Shown piece by piece: positions 20,286-28,833 of a stretch of DNA of 51,630 bases; position 1 is the stretch's first letter, and the number at the start of each line of letters is the position of its first letter. The translations under genes were made by a program, and so were the position numbers. Under the pieces are notes generated by a model that saw only the letters and a list, made by a program, of their open reading frames with translations, was not told the origin of the DNA and made no database searches. Source of the DNA: Candidatus Azophilus lithoversatilis (GTDB lineage: Bacteria; Pseudomonadota; Gammaproteobacteria; Pseudomonadales; Azotimanducaceae); contig JAQAJJ010000025.1 of NCBI GenBank assembly GCA_028278675.1, positions 1 to 51,630 on the forward strand, read 5' to 3'.

Positions 20286-20683
20286 TCTACCTTGATACCT
20301 CCGTGGTTCTCGCGCAGCTGTTGGCCGACGACCGTCGGCCTGCGGACTCGCTCTGGAACGAGACCTTGGTTTCGAGTCGTCTTCTTGAATATGAGCTATG
20401 GACTCCGCTGCACGCGCGTGGGCTTGCCCAGTCCCACGGCGAGGCCGCTCGCTGGCTGATTGGACGCATTGCGCTGCTGGAGCTCGTCCCCGACGTCCTC
20501 GCCCGGGCGCTCGATGCCTTTCCCGGATCAACGCCCTTGCGGACGCTTGATGCGCTGCATCTGGCGTCATGCGCGTACTTGGTCGATCACGGCCAGCAGG
20601 TTGAGCTCGCCAGTTACGACCGGCGCATGATCGCTGTTGCTCAGGCCATGGACATTCCTCTCGTCGAGCTGAACGTGGCTTAA
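20282..20683 (+). CDS. vapC: VapC-like PIN-domain ribonuclease toxin
   Basis: A 133-residue PIN domain. The acidic residues expected for Mg2+ binding are visible: Asp5 (IYLDTS), Glu36 (RLLEYEL), Asp in RTLDALHLA and Asp in SYDRRM. It starts with GTG overlapping the antitoxin stop, so the two are translated together. Confidence 0.9.
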   Translation: MIYLDTSVVLAQLLADDRRPADSLWNETLVSSRLLEYELWTPLHARGLAQSHGEAARWLIGRIALLELVPDVLARALDAFPGSTPLRTLDALHLASCAYLVDHGQQVELASYDRRMIAVAQAMDIPLVELNVA

Positions 20684-20754
20684 TGCGCTGACGCTTGAGG
20701 CTCCGACCAGTCTCTGACCGTCTGAGTCGCCCTGTTTAGGAGGAAGGATACGCA

Positions 20755-21876
20755 ATGAGTGGAAGCCGAATCACCAACACCTCGGCGCTGGTCGCCGTGC
20801 TGGTGGCCTTCCTGGTCGGCGGACTGGTCTCGCTAGCCATCCGGCCTCCGGGGGGCGAGGCGGCCGAGGATCACGCGCAGGCGGCCGATTTGGCGGCGCG
20901 GCGCATTCACTGGCGCCTGCCCTTGTCCTTCCAGACCACCATGCCGGTGTTGGGCGATAACCCCATTTACGTCACCGACATGCTGCGGGCGTCGTCGGCT
21001 GGCGCAGTCGAACTTCGCATCTTCGAGCCTGGCGAGGTGGTGCCGGCCTTGGCCATCACCGAGGCGGTGCGGGAGGGCAAGGTGGAGGCGGGCTACACCT
21101 GGCTCGGCTACGACCAAGGGCGCATTCCCTCAGCGGCGCTGATCGCCGCGGTGCCGTTCGGCATGGAACCCTGGGAGTTCGCCGCTTGGTGGTTCGATGG
21201 CGGTGGCCGCGCGCTCGGCGAGGCGCTCTACGCCAAGCAGAACATCCACGCCATCTTTTGCGGCCTCACCGGCCCGGAGACGGCGGGCTGGTTTCGTGAG
21301 CCGATCGACAGCCTCGACGACGTGCGGGGGCTTAAAATCCGCTTTGCCGGCATCGGCGGCAAGGTGATGGAGCGGGTCGGCGCATCGGTCACCATGCTGC
21401 CCGGCGGCGAGATCTTCCAAGCGCTGGAGAAGGGCGCCATCGATGCCACCGAGTACGCCCTGCCCATCGTCGATCAGTCCTTGGGCTTCAACCGCGTGGC
21501 CTCCTACAACTACTACCCGGGCTGGCACCAGCCGGCCACCTCATCGCACATGGTGGTCAATCTGGACGTCTGGAACCAAACCGCCCCAGCGGACCAAAAA
21601 TTGATCGAAACAGCTTGCACGGCGGGAGTGTTGCGCAATCTCGCCCGCAGCGAGGCCTTGCAGGGGGAAGTCATCGCCGGCTTTCCCGAGGTGGGCGTGG
21701 AGGCCCACACCCTGCCGGATGACGTGCTGCGCGAACTTGAGCGAGTCACCGAGGAGGTGCTCGAAGAGGAGGCGGTCAGCGATGCGGATTTCGCCGCCAT
21801 CTTGGAATCCCAGCAGCGCTTCCGCGCCAACTACGCCCATTGGAAGGCCCGTGCCTACCTGCCGAGGGATTTCTGA
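20755..21876 (+). CDS. dctP: TRAP transporter substrate-binding protein, DctP family
   Basis: A 373-residue protein with an N-terminal hydrophobic segment (ALVAVLVAFLVGGLVSLAI), probably a signal anchor because no clean cleavage site follows. The DctP fold is shown by WRLPLSFQTTMPVLGDNP, DDVRGLKIRFAGIGGKVMERVGAS and GGEIFQALEKGAIDATEYALP. The last of these is close to the subgroup that binds 2-oxo or other small carboxylates. A strong AGGAGGAAGG SD precedes the ATG. Confidence 0.92.
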   Translation: MSGSRITNTSALVAVLVAFLVGGLVSLAIRPPGGEAAEDHAQAADLAARRIHWRLPLSFQTTMPVLGDNPIYVTDMLRASSAGAVELRIFEPGEVVPALAITEAVREGKVEAGYTWLGYDQGRIPSAALIAAVPFGMEPWEFAAWWFDGGGRALGEALYAKQNIHAIFCGLTGPETAGWFREPIDSLDDVRGLKIRFAGIGGKVMERVGASVTMLPGGEIFQALEKGAIDATEYALPIVDQSLGFNRVASYNYYPGWHQPATSSHMVVNLDVWNQTAPADQKLIETACTAGVLRNLARSEALQGEVIAGFPEVGVEAHTLPDDVLRELERVTEEVLEEEAVSDADFAAILESQQRFRANYAHWKARAYLPRDF

Positions 21877-21884
21877 GTCCCTCC

Positions 21885-22457
21885 ATGGAGTTTCCTGCTA
21901 CCCGCTTTTCCCGGTTGGTCGATCCTTGGCTGGAGCGGATCGGCCAGTGGGCTTCGTGGCTTTGGGTGCTGCTGCTGGCCGTCATCGTCACCAACGTGGT
22001 GCTGCGCTACGTCTTCGGCGAGGGGCGAATCGAGTTTGAGGAAGTGCAGTGGCACCTCTACGCCACCGGCTTTTTGCTGGGGCTCGGCTACGCGCTCAAG
22101 GCCGATGCCCACATCCGGGTGGACGTGCTGCACGAGCGTTTTTCGCCGACCTTGACGGCTTGGGTGGAGCTGTACGGCATCCTCCTGCTGTTGCTGCCGT
22201 TCATCGCCGTGGTGCTGATCTTCTCGGTGCCCTTCGTGCGCACCAGCTTTGCCTTCGGCGAGATTTCCTCATCTCCCGGCGGGCTGCCCTACCGCTGGGC
22301 CATTAAGGCGATGCTGCCGTTGGGCTTCGCACTGCTGCTGCTGGCGGCCCTGTCACGTTTGTCGCGGGTCTGGGCTTGGCTGTTCCTCGGCGCTGCCGCT
22401 GCGGACGAGGGGCGTTCCGGGGAAGTTGAGGAAGGAGCAGACCGTGGCGCCCAATGA
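21885..22457 (+). CDS. dctQ: TRAP transporter small membrane subunit
   Basis: A 190-residue protein with four membrane helices. The start is the ATG at 21885, eight bases after dctP ends; the in-frame upstream ATG lies inside dctP. The DctQ signature is in ALKADAHIRVDVLHERFSP. It overlaps dctM by 14 bp. Confidence 0.9.
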   Translation: MEFPATRFSRLVDPWLERIGQWASWLWVLLLAVIVTNVVLRYVFGEGRIEFEEVQWHLYATGFLLGLGYALKADAHIRVDVLHERFSPTLTAWVELYGILLLLLPFIAVVLIFSVPFVRTSFAFGEISSSPGGLPYRWAIKAMLPLGFALLLLAALSRLSRVWAWLFLGAAAADEGRSGEVEEGADRGAQ

Positions 22458-23793
22458 AGCGCTGGCGCTGCTCATGTTCGCCAGCTTCATCGGCTTGGTC
22501 TTCACCGGCTTTCCCGTGGCTTGGATTCTCGGTGGGTTGGCGGTGCTGTTCACCGCGCTCGCCATCGTCCTGAACCTCGACTTCAACTTCCCCTTCGCCA
22601 TCGATTGGAGCTACACCTCGCTGGTGGTGGACCGTTCCTGGAACGTGATGGAGAACTGGGTGATGGTGGCCCTGCCCATGTTCATCTTCATGGGCCTGCT
22701 GCTCGACCGCTCCGGCATCGCCAACCAACTGATGGTGAGCTTCTCGCGCCTGTTCGGCTCTGTGCGCGGGGGGTTGGCCATCGCCGTCACCCTCATCGGC
22801 CTGCTGCTGGCGGCGACCACCGGCATCATCGGCGCATCCGTGGTGCTGCTGGCACTTTTGGGACTGCCGGTGATGCTCAAGCAAGGCTACGACAAGGCGC
22901 TGGCCTCCGGCACGGTGTGCGCCGTCGGTACCTTGGGCATCCTCATTCCGCCGAGCATCATGCTGGTGTTGATGGCCGACCGCATGGCCATGAGCGTCGG
23001 CGACCTGTTTCTCGGCGCCGTTTTCCCCGGCGCCCTGCTCGGTGGCCTCTACGTCGCCTACTTGCTTGGCGTCGGGCTGCTGAAGCCGGAGTCCGCCCCG
23101 GCAGGCGAGCGCGAACCCGTCAACTGGACCACGGTGCGGGATCTGTTCGTCGCCATTCTGCCGCCCGCGTTTCTGATCCTTGCCGTGCTCGGCAGCATAT
23201 TTCTAGGCCTCGCCACCCCGACGGAAGCCGCCGGCGTCGGCGCCGCCGGGGCGCTGCTGCTGGCGGCGCTGAAGCGCCGCCTGGATGGCGCAGTGCTTCG
23301 GGAAGTGCTGCATGAGACCACGCGCACCACCGCCTTCATCTTTGGCGTGCTGCTCGGCGCCACGGCCTTCGCCCTGGTGCTGCGCGGTTTGGGTGGCGAT
23401 GAGCTGATCGAACGCGCCCTGCTCAATCTGCCGTTCAGTCCGGCGGGCATCATCATCACCATCCTGTTCGCGACCTTTCTGCTCGGCTTCTTTCTCGACT
23501 GGATTGAGCTCACGCTCATCATCCTGCCGCTGGTCTCCCCGGTGGTGGTCAACCTCGGCTTCGACCCGGTCTGGTTCACGGTGCTGTTCGCCGTCTGCCT
23601 GCAAACCAGCTTCCTTACCCCGCCGGTGGGCTTCGCCATTTTTTACTTGAAGGGCGTGGCGCCGCCGGGCGTGGAGGTGCGCACCATCTACAGGGGCGTT
23701 GCGCCCTTCATCGTGCTGCAGTTGGTTGGCTTGGTCATCATCTTCAACTGGGATGCCCTGGTCACCTGGCTGCCAGCGCAGGCCTACCGATAG
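22444..23793 (+). CDS. dctM: TRAP transporter large permease
   Basis: A 449-residue permease with about 12 helices, including LLAATTGIIGASVVLLALLGLP, the conserved GTLGILIPPSIMLVLMADRM and the C-terminal LGFFLDWIELTLIILPL. The GTG at 22444 with AAGGAG seven bases upstream is the start; the longer open frame upstream is dctQ read out of frame. With DctP and DctQ it imports an organic anion using the Na+ or H+ gradient. Confidence 0.93.
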   Translation: MAPNEALALLMFASFIGLVFTGFPVAWILGGLAVLFTALAIVLNLDFNFPFAIDWSYTSLVVDRSWNVMENWVMVALPMFIFMGLLLDRSGIANQLMVSFSRLFGSVRGGLAIAVTLIGLLLAATTGIIGASVVLLALLGLPVMLKQGYDKALASGTVCAVGTLGILIPPSIMLVLMADRMAMSVGDLFLGAVFPGALLGGLYVAYLLGVGLLKPESAPAGEREPVNWTTVRDLFVAILPPAFLILAVLGSIFLGLATPTEAAGVGAAGALLLAALKRRLDGAVLREVLHETTRTTAFIFGVLLGATAFALVLRGLGGDELIERALLNLPFSPAGIIITILFATFLLGFFLDWIELTLIILPLVSPVVVNLGFDPVWFTVLFAVCLQTSFLTPPVGFAIFYLKGVAPPGVEVRTIYRGVAPFIVLQLVGLVIIFNWDALVTWLPAQAYR

Positions 23794-23840
23794 GGCTGGA
23801 GCCTTATAGAATGATCGCAAACAACCGATTGGAAGGTGCC

Positions 23841-24614
23841 ATGTCCAGCTACGAGGTCATTGCCCGCAACCACTCCTCCGCCCATGAAAACCGCATTCAC
23901 AGCGATGAGGTGGCCCAGCGTTACGGCTTCAAGGGCGCCTTGGTGCCGGGCGTGGCGGTGTACGGGCATCTCACCCGGCCGCTGGCGGAGCGATTTGGAC
24001 GGGACTTTTTGGGCCGCTGCATCGCGACGCTGAGGTTGATCAAGCCCGCCTACGACGGCGACCGGCTGCGCATCCACCTCAGCGAGGACGATGGCCGGCA
24101 CTTGGCGCAGTGCCACAACCAGGACGGGACCCTGCTGGCCGTACTGCGGGCTCATTTGCCCCAGGAATTGCCACAGCCGGCGACGCCGCTGTCGCTCGGC
24201 AAGCGGGCCAAGCGGCGCGGGCGGGTGGCAATCGAATGGGACGCCGTGCGGGCGGGGGAACCCTATCCGGTCTGGCATTGGGAGATCACGGCGACCGAAA
24301 ATCAGCGCTTTTGCGAGCAGATTGCCGATGATTTGGCACTCTATGGCGCCCATGCGCATCCCCACGCCATTCTGAGCATCGCCAACCAGGCGCTGAACCG
24401 GGAGTTTGTGATGCCAGCCTGGATCCACACGGCCTCGGAAGTGCGCCATCGCCAAGCCCTTCGGGTGGGTGACAGCGTGGCGGTGCGGGCGGTCCCGTTG
24501 GAGAAGTGGCGCCGCAAGGGCCATGAATTCGTGCGCCTGTACATCGACTTGCATCGGGATCAAGCCCTCACCACCGAGATTTTCCACACCGCCATATTCA
24601 AGGTTGCGGCGTGA
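23841..24614 (+). CDS. MaoC-like double-hotdog protein
   Basis: A 257-residue protein. The N-terminal half has the hydratase-like motif HENRIHSDEVAQRYGFKG then ALVPGVAVYGHL; the usual N-x-I-H pattern is present. The C-terminal half is a second hotdog (WIHTASEVRHRQALRVGDSV, GHEFVRLYIDL). The ATG at 23841 is chosen because GGAAGG lies seven bases before it; an in-frame ATG at 23811 lacks an SD. It overlaps the next gene as GTGA. Possibly an enoyl-CoA hydratase or acyl thioester binder; substrate unknown. Confidence 0.75.
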   Translation: MSSYEVIARNHSSAHENRIHSDEVAQRYGFKGALVPGVAVYGHLTRPLAERFGRDFLGRCIATLRLIKPAYDGDRLRIHLSEDDGRHLAQCHNQDGTLLAVLRAHLPQELPQPATPLSLGKRAKRRGRVAIEWDAVRAGEPYPVWHWEITATENQRFCEQIADDLALYGAHAHPHAILSIANQALNREFVMPAWIHTASEVRHRQALRVGDSVAVRAVPLEKWRRKGHEFVRLYIDLHRDQALTTEIFHTAIFKVAA

Positions 24615-25219
24615 CCCGCATCGCCGTGTTGGCTTCCCACGGCGGCTCCATCCTCCAAGCGGTAATGGACGCCGGCGCCAGCGGGGAACTCAGCGCCGAA
24701 GTGGTGGCCGTCATCAGCAACAACAGCGGCTCGATGGCCCTGCGCCGGGCACGGGGAGCGGGCATTGCCACTTGGCACCTCAGCAGCCGCACCCATCCAG
24801 CGCAGGAAACCCTCGATGCCGTCATCTGCACCACGCTGCAGCAGGCCCGGCCCGACTGGGTGCTGCTCGCCGGCTACATGAAAAAACTGGGACCGCGAAC
24901 GCTCGACGCCTTCCAGGGCCGCATTCTCAATGTCCATCCGGCGCTGTTGCCGAAGCACGGCGGGCGAGGCTTTTATGGCCGCAGAGTGCATCAGGCGGTG
25001 GTCGATGCCGGCGATGCGGAGACCGGTGCCACCGTGCATCTGGTGGATGCCGACTACGACACAGGGCCGATTCTTGCCCAGGTTCGGGTGTCGGTGGAAG
25101 CCGGAGACCGGGTTGAGGATGTTGAACAGCGTGTGCAGCGCGCCGAGCGGCGGCTGGTGGTGGACACCCTGTCGGCGATCGTTGACCGGCGCATTGACCC
25201 GGGCAGCGCAGCGGGCTAG
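24611..25219 (+). CDS. PurN-like formyltransferase
   Basis: A 202-residue formyltransferase fold. The catalytic triad expected from GAR transformylase is visible: Asn107 and His109 in LNVHPALLP, and Asp150 in ADYDTGPIL. It could be purN or a paralogue acting on another amine, since it is coupled (GTGA overlap) to a hotdog protein rather than to purM. GTG start. Confidence 0.75.
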   Translation: MTRIAVLASHGGSILQAVMDAGASGELSAEVVAVISNNSGSMALRRARGAGIATWHLSSRTHPAQETLDAVICTTLQQARPDWVLLAGYMKKLGPRTLDAFQGRILNVHPALLPKHGGRGFYGRRVHQAVVDAGDAETGATVHLVDADYDTGPILAQVRVSVEAGDRVEDVEQRVQRAERRLVVDTLSAIVDRRIDPGSAAG

Positions 25220-25268
25220 CCCGGCCGGCGGACCATCAAGGTCAGTCCCATGACTGAGGTCGGGCTAG
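25212..25268. terminator. Possible bidirectional terminator at a convergent junction
   Basis: CTAGCCCG at 25216-25223 pairs with CGGGCTAG at 25261-25268; inside are two small hairpins (GACC/GGTC at 25231-25243 and CAGTC/GACTG). CGGGCTAGCCCG at 25212-25223 is itself a perfect palindrome. The stops of both converging genes lie in the arms. No T-run, so the role is tentative. Confidence 0.35.
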
Positions 25269-26497
25269 GCGACAGCGCAGCTCTCGCGCACGCTGTTGAT
25301 CATGGCCCGCTCCATGATGAAGGACTTGGCCTTGACCGGGTCAGCTGCCTTCTCCATTAAGGTGCGCTGGCGGTTTCGCTGCACGTTTGGATCCGTCGAT
25401 TCCATCAGCGCCTTGTTGGCGATGGTGTGTTGCTGGATGAAGCGCACCGCCAAGCCGCGGCGCTGACGGTCGTAGAGGGCGAGGGCCTGCTGGGGGTCGG
25501 CCCGGCCGCGGAGGATGTCCGTCAGCTTGGCGCCCAGATTGACGGCGTCGTGAATGCCGCCGTTCATGCCCATGCCGCCGAGGGGGTTGTTGATGTGGCA
25601 GGCATCCCCAACGAGTGCCACGCGGCCCTTGCAGTAGGTTTCCGCCACCCGCTGGTGCACGTCGTAGATGCAGCGGTGCCGGATGTCGTAGTCGCCGTTC
25701 CTGTCGTGCAGCCGGCGCAGGCGTTCCTGCAGATGGGCGTCGCTCAGGTAAGCCGACGGATCGGGACAATCCGGATCGGTCGGCCACAGCACCCGCCAGG
25801 CCTTGTCCGTGCGCAGCACGACGCACCACTCCTCAGGGTCGGCGATGTAGTTGACGTAGGAAAGGTTGTCGAAGACCTCTTCCAACGGGAACTCCGTGGA
25901 GGCGACCAGGAACTTCTCCCGGTAGGTGAAGCCCGCGAACTCGATCCCCGCCGCCTTGCGCACCCGGCTTGAGGCGCCGTCGGCCCCGATGAGGTAGCTT
26001 GCCCGAATCTCCTCGGTCCCGCTGGGCGACTCCACCCGCACGGTGACCGCTTGCGAGTCCTGGCGGAACCCCGTCACCTCGTGGGAGTAACGCAGCTCGG
26101 CGTCGGCGTGGCCCTGGAGAACCCGCGCGATGAGCTGCGTGAGTTCGTACTGCTCAAGCTGCAGCCGAAAGGGAAAGAGGGTTTCGTCGGCGATCACGGA
26201 CATGTCGAATTCGGCCACCTCGCCGGTGCGCCTGTCGCGATACTGATAGCGATCGACGATCAGCCCCTTGGCGATCATCGGCGCGGCCACCCCCAAGTCG
26301 TTCAGCATTTCCAGGGTCGGAGGGTGGAACGTCGATGCGCGCAGGTCGATGGGCAGGGCCGGCTCCCGTTCCAGCATCAGCACCGGAGTGCCCTGGTGCG
26401 CCAAATGGAGGGCCAGCACGGCGCCGGCCGGGCCGCAGCCGGCGATGACGACCGGATCCTGAACGGGCACGGCCTTCAATCCTCGTGCTGCCGGCAA
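25265..26497 (-). CDS. FAD-dependent aromatic-type monooxygenase (UbiH/PheA fold)
   Basis: A 410-residue class A flavoprotein monooxygenase. The FAD motif GxGxxG is in VIAGCGPAGAVLALHLA, the DG motif is YLIGADGASSRVRKA near residue 170, and the GD motif is GRVALVGDACHINNPLGGMG near 290. Such enzymes hydroxylate electron-rich rings using NAD(P)H and O2. It is the distal gene of a minus-strand set that includes an amidohydrolase, an acyl-CoA-dehydrogenase-like enzyme and an RCCR-like protein; a role in hydroxylating a pyrrole- or aromatic-derived intermediate is inference. Confidence 0.85.
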   Translation of the reverse strand: MPAARGLKAVPVQDPVVIAGCGPAGAVLALHLAHQGTPVLMLEREPALPIDLRASTFHPPTLEMLNDLGVAAPMIAKGLIVDRYQYRDRRTGEVAEFDMSVIADETLFPFRLQLEQYELTQLIARVLQGHADAELRYSHEVTGFRQDSQAVTVRVESPSGTEEIRASYLIGADGASSRVRKAAGIEFAGFTYREKFLVASTEFPLEEVFDNLSYVNYIADPEEWCVVLRTDKAWRVLWPTDPDCPDPSAYLSDAHLQERLRRLHDRNGDYDIRHRCIYDVHQRVAETYCKGRVALVGDACHINNPLGGMGMNGGIHDAVNLGAKLTDILRGRADPQQALALYDRQRRGLAVRFIQQHTIANKALMESTDPNVQRNRQRTLMEKAADPVKAKSFIMERAMINSVRESCAVA

Positions 26498-26563
26498 GCG
26501 CTGGTCGGACCGGCCGAATCGAAGATGGCGGCTGGCGCCTCGGCGGTCAGCGACATCGGCTGG

Positions 26564-27193
26564 TCAGTCTTGCCGAACTGATTGGCCGCCGCAGCCGTCG
26601 GCGATTCGGGCCAGCAGGCCCTGCACAGCGTCGAGCCCGAGCACGTCGCCGTACTTGGCGTCCATATCGAACAGGTTGGCTTCGTGCGCCGACGGATTGC
26701 GGTCGCCGACCGCTTCCCGGGGCACCACTACCCGATAATCGTGCTGCAGGCCGTCAACGACGGTGGCGCGGACGCAGCCGCTGGTGGTCAGCCCGCTGAC
26801 CACCAGTGAGTCCGCCCCGGCTCGTTCCAGACGGTCGTGCAGGTCGGTGCCGAAAAACGCGCTTGCCCATTGCTTTTCAAGCACGGATTCGCTGGCCAGT
26901 GGCGTCAGCGCCGGGTCCACCTGCACCCATCGGGATTCGGGTTTGAGCAGGTTCAGGGCATTGATCCGGTTTCGAAACACCTTGGCCTGCTGCGGGTTCC
27001 GGTACACCACCGTGGTAAAGAAGACCGACCAGCCGAGATTTCGGAAGGTGCTCAGGAGTTCGGCATTCGCCGCCACCACTGATGGGCAATGGCTGCCCAG
27101 TGCGCAGGCAGGGTCCGTGAAGCCGTTGATCAGATCGACCAGAATCAGCGCCGGTCGTTGGCCGAGGCCTAGGCGATTGCGTTCCAGATTCAT
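26564..27193 (-). CDS. Isochorismatase-family cysteine amidohydrolase (maleamate/N-carbamoylsarcosine amidase-like)
   Basis: A 209-residue cysteine hydrolase. The triad is intact: Asp20 in LILVDLINGF, Lys107 in VLEKQWASAF, Cys140 in LTTSGCVRATVVDG, preceded by the expected cis-peptide. The pattern is closest to the N-carbamoylsarcosine amidase / maleamate amidohydrolase branch. It starts 9 bp after the flavin enzyme gene ends. In this island it may release ammonia from a maleamate-like product, which is inference. Confidence 0.85.
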   Translation of the reverse strand: MNLERNRLGLGQRPALILVDLINGFTDPACALGSHCPSVVAANAELLSTFRNLGWSVFFTTVVYRNPQQAKVFRNRINALNLLKPESRWVQVDPALTPLASESVLEKQWASAFFGTDLHDRLERAGADSLVVSGLTTSGCVRATVVDGLQHDYRVVVPREAVGDRNPSAHEANLFDMDAKYGDVLGLDAVQGLLARIADGCGGQSVRQD

Positions 27194-27202
27194 CGGTGGC
27201 CG

Positions 27203-28477
27203 CTACTTGCGCAATGAGTCGAAGGCGGTCTGGCCGGTGCCTTCCACGAGTAGTTGCGCCGTCTCCAGCCGGCCCCGTTCGGCCGGAAAGGCCTGCACCA
27301 AACCCATCGCCACATCCCGGAGCGCCCGGGAGAACGGCGTGCTGAAGAGGGTGCCGGAAGTTCCCGCCAATTTCAGGGCGTGCTGGGTCACCTTGAAGCT
27401 GTATTCGGCCACTTGACCCTTGCAGGTGCGCCAGAACGGGATCACGTCGTCCTGGGGGACGATGGGCGGCTCGGCGGTCTCGATGTCGATCATGCGGCGC
27501 GCCCACAGGAGCGCGGTGTGCAGGTCGGCGTACATGTCGCCGATGAGCTGCCGCTGGTAGGGCCCGGTGCCGAGCGGCCGCCCGGTGTCCTGGAACTTGC
27601 GCTCGCGCATGTTGCCCAGCGCCGCCTGATAGACGGCGAAGGCGCCGCCCAGGTAGATGCTCGATGCCGCCACCTGGTTGCCCACGAAGCCGGTGCGGCT
27701 TTGGGAGCACATCTTGACGAAGGAGCCGGGGATGGCCATGGCGTCTTCGTCGGCGACAAACACGTTCTCCAGCACCAGTCCCTCGGTGGCAGTGCCGCGC
27801 ATGCCCAGCGCATTCCACTCGATGCGCCCCCGAGTGCCGGTCGCGCCCCGTTTGACCATGAAGGTGCACAGGCCGCTGGCATCGTCCATGCCGTCCAGGC
27901 TGGCGGCTACGAGGTACCGGTCGGCGATGCCAGTGGCGCAACCGAACGACTTGGCGCCGTTGAGCTCCCAGCCGCCGTCAACCCGGCTTGCCTTGGTGGT
28001 GATGGTGATGGCCGCCGCCTCGGATTTCACCGACTCGCTGGCGAAATTGGCGAGCCACTGGCGGTCTCGGCCCATGGTGTGGAGGACTTTCTCGGCAAAT
28101 GCCCGCACCATCGGCTCTTCGCGCGGATCAAAGAGGCCTGCATCGATGGCTTTCAGCGACAGGTTGCCCCGTGATGCCGAGGTGAGGTGAAAGAAGTAGG
28201 CAAGGGCTGTGGATGGGCAGACCGTGCCGATGGCAAAACAGGTGCCCGCCCATTCCCGCAGCCCGCCGCCGAGCCCGCCGTAGCGTTCCGGCACGACCAG
28301 GCCGAGCAGTCCGGCTTCGCTCAACAGCCTGACGTTTTCCGGGTCGAGGTAGCCGTCGCGGTCCATGGCCTGCGAGCGCGCCTTGAGGGTTGGCAGTACC
28401 TCTTCCACCCGTTGCAGGATCGCCTGCTCCTTCGGGGTGCAGTCCTCGATCAGGTGTTCAGCGGTCAGCTTGTTCAT
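27203..28477 (-). CDS. Acyl-CoA-dehydrogenase-superfamily flavoenzyme
   Basis: A 424-residue protein with the ACAD fold: N-terminal helical domain (LLSEAGLLGLVVPERYGGLGG), middle beta domain (GWELNGAKSFGCATGIADRYLVAA), and C-terminal helices (QALKLAGTSGTLFSTPFSRALRDV where isoforms have the FAD and dimer contacts). The usual YEGT glutamate segment is not clear; LVEGTGQTA near the end is a weak match. It may therefore be an acyl-CoA dehydrogenase or an FMNH2-dependent monooxygenase of the DszC/HsaA group. The AGGAG SD is separated from the RCCR-like gene upstream by a repeat array. Confidence 0.75.
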   Translation of the reverse strand: MNKLTAEHLIEDCTPKEQAILQRVEEVLPTLKARSQAMDRDGYLDPENVRLLSEAGLLGLVVPERYGGLGGGLREWAGTCFAIGTVCPSTALAYFFHLTSASRGNLSLKAIDAGLFDPREEPMVRAFAEKVLHTMGRDRQWLANFASESVKSEAAAITITTKASRVDGGWELNGAKSFGCATGIADRYLVAASLDGMDDASGLCTFMVKRGATGTRGRIEWNALGMRGTATEGLVLENVFVADEDAMAIPGSFVKMCSQSRTGFVGNQVAASSIYLGGAFAVYQAALGNMRERKFQDTGRPLGTGPYQRQLIGDMYADLHTALLWARRMIDIETAEPPIVPQDDVIPFWRTCKGQVAEYSFKVTQHALKLAGTSGTLFSTPFSRALRDVAMGLVQAFPAERGRLETAQLLVEGTGQTAFDSLRK

Positions 28478-28495
28478 TGGCTGCCTTCTCCTGCG

Positions 28496-28822
28496 TGGAA
28501 GTCCTTGGCTCGCCCCGGTGCGGCGAGCCGCCGATGCCGAAGGAACATCCGGCCAGCCGACGGGCTGTTTCCATTTGTTCCGTGGAAGCCCTTAGCTTGC
28601 CCCAGAACGCCACGCCGCCGACGCCGAAGGAACAACCCGCCAGCCGCTGGGCTGTCTCCATTTGTTCCATGGAAGCCCTTAGCTTGCCCCGAAGGAACAA
28701 CCCGCCAGCCGCTGGGCTGTCTCCATTTGTTCGATGGAAGCCCTTAGCTTGCCCTAGAACGGCACGCCGCTGACATCGAAGGAACAACCGGCCAGCCGCT
28801 GGGCCGTCTCCATTTGTTCCAT
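28496..28822 (-). repeat. 87-bp tandem repeat array, copies C1 to C4
   Basis: Four units in the orientation opposite to copies A and B: C1 28496-28582, C2 28583-28669, C3 28670-28734, C4 28735-28821/2. C1, C2 and C4 are 87 bp. C3 is 65 bp because 22 bp after AGCTTGCCCC are missing, which breaks the peptide frame. All keep the dyad GGAACA(A) ... (T)TGTTCC around a CCAGC/GCTGG hairpin (weaker in C1). The array fills the 357-bp gap between the acyl-CoA-dehydrogenase-like gene and the RCCR-like gene. Confidence 0.92.
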
Positions 28823-28833
28823 GGAAGCACCCG

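Noticed and set aside
28496-28822. CRISPR-like array
   Set aside because: Units are directly abutting 87-bp repeats with no unique spacers and there are no cas genes.
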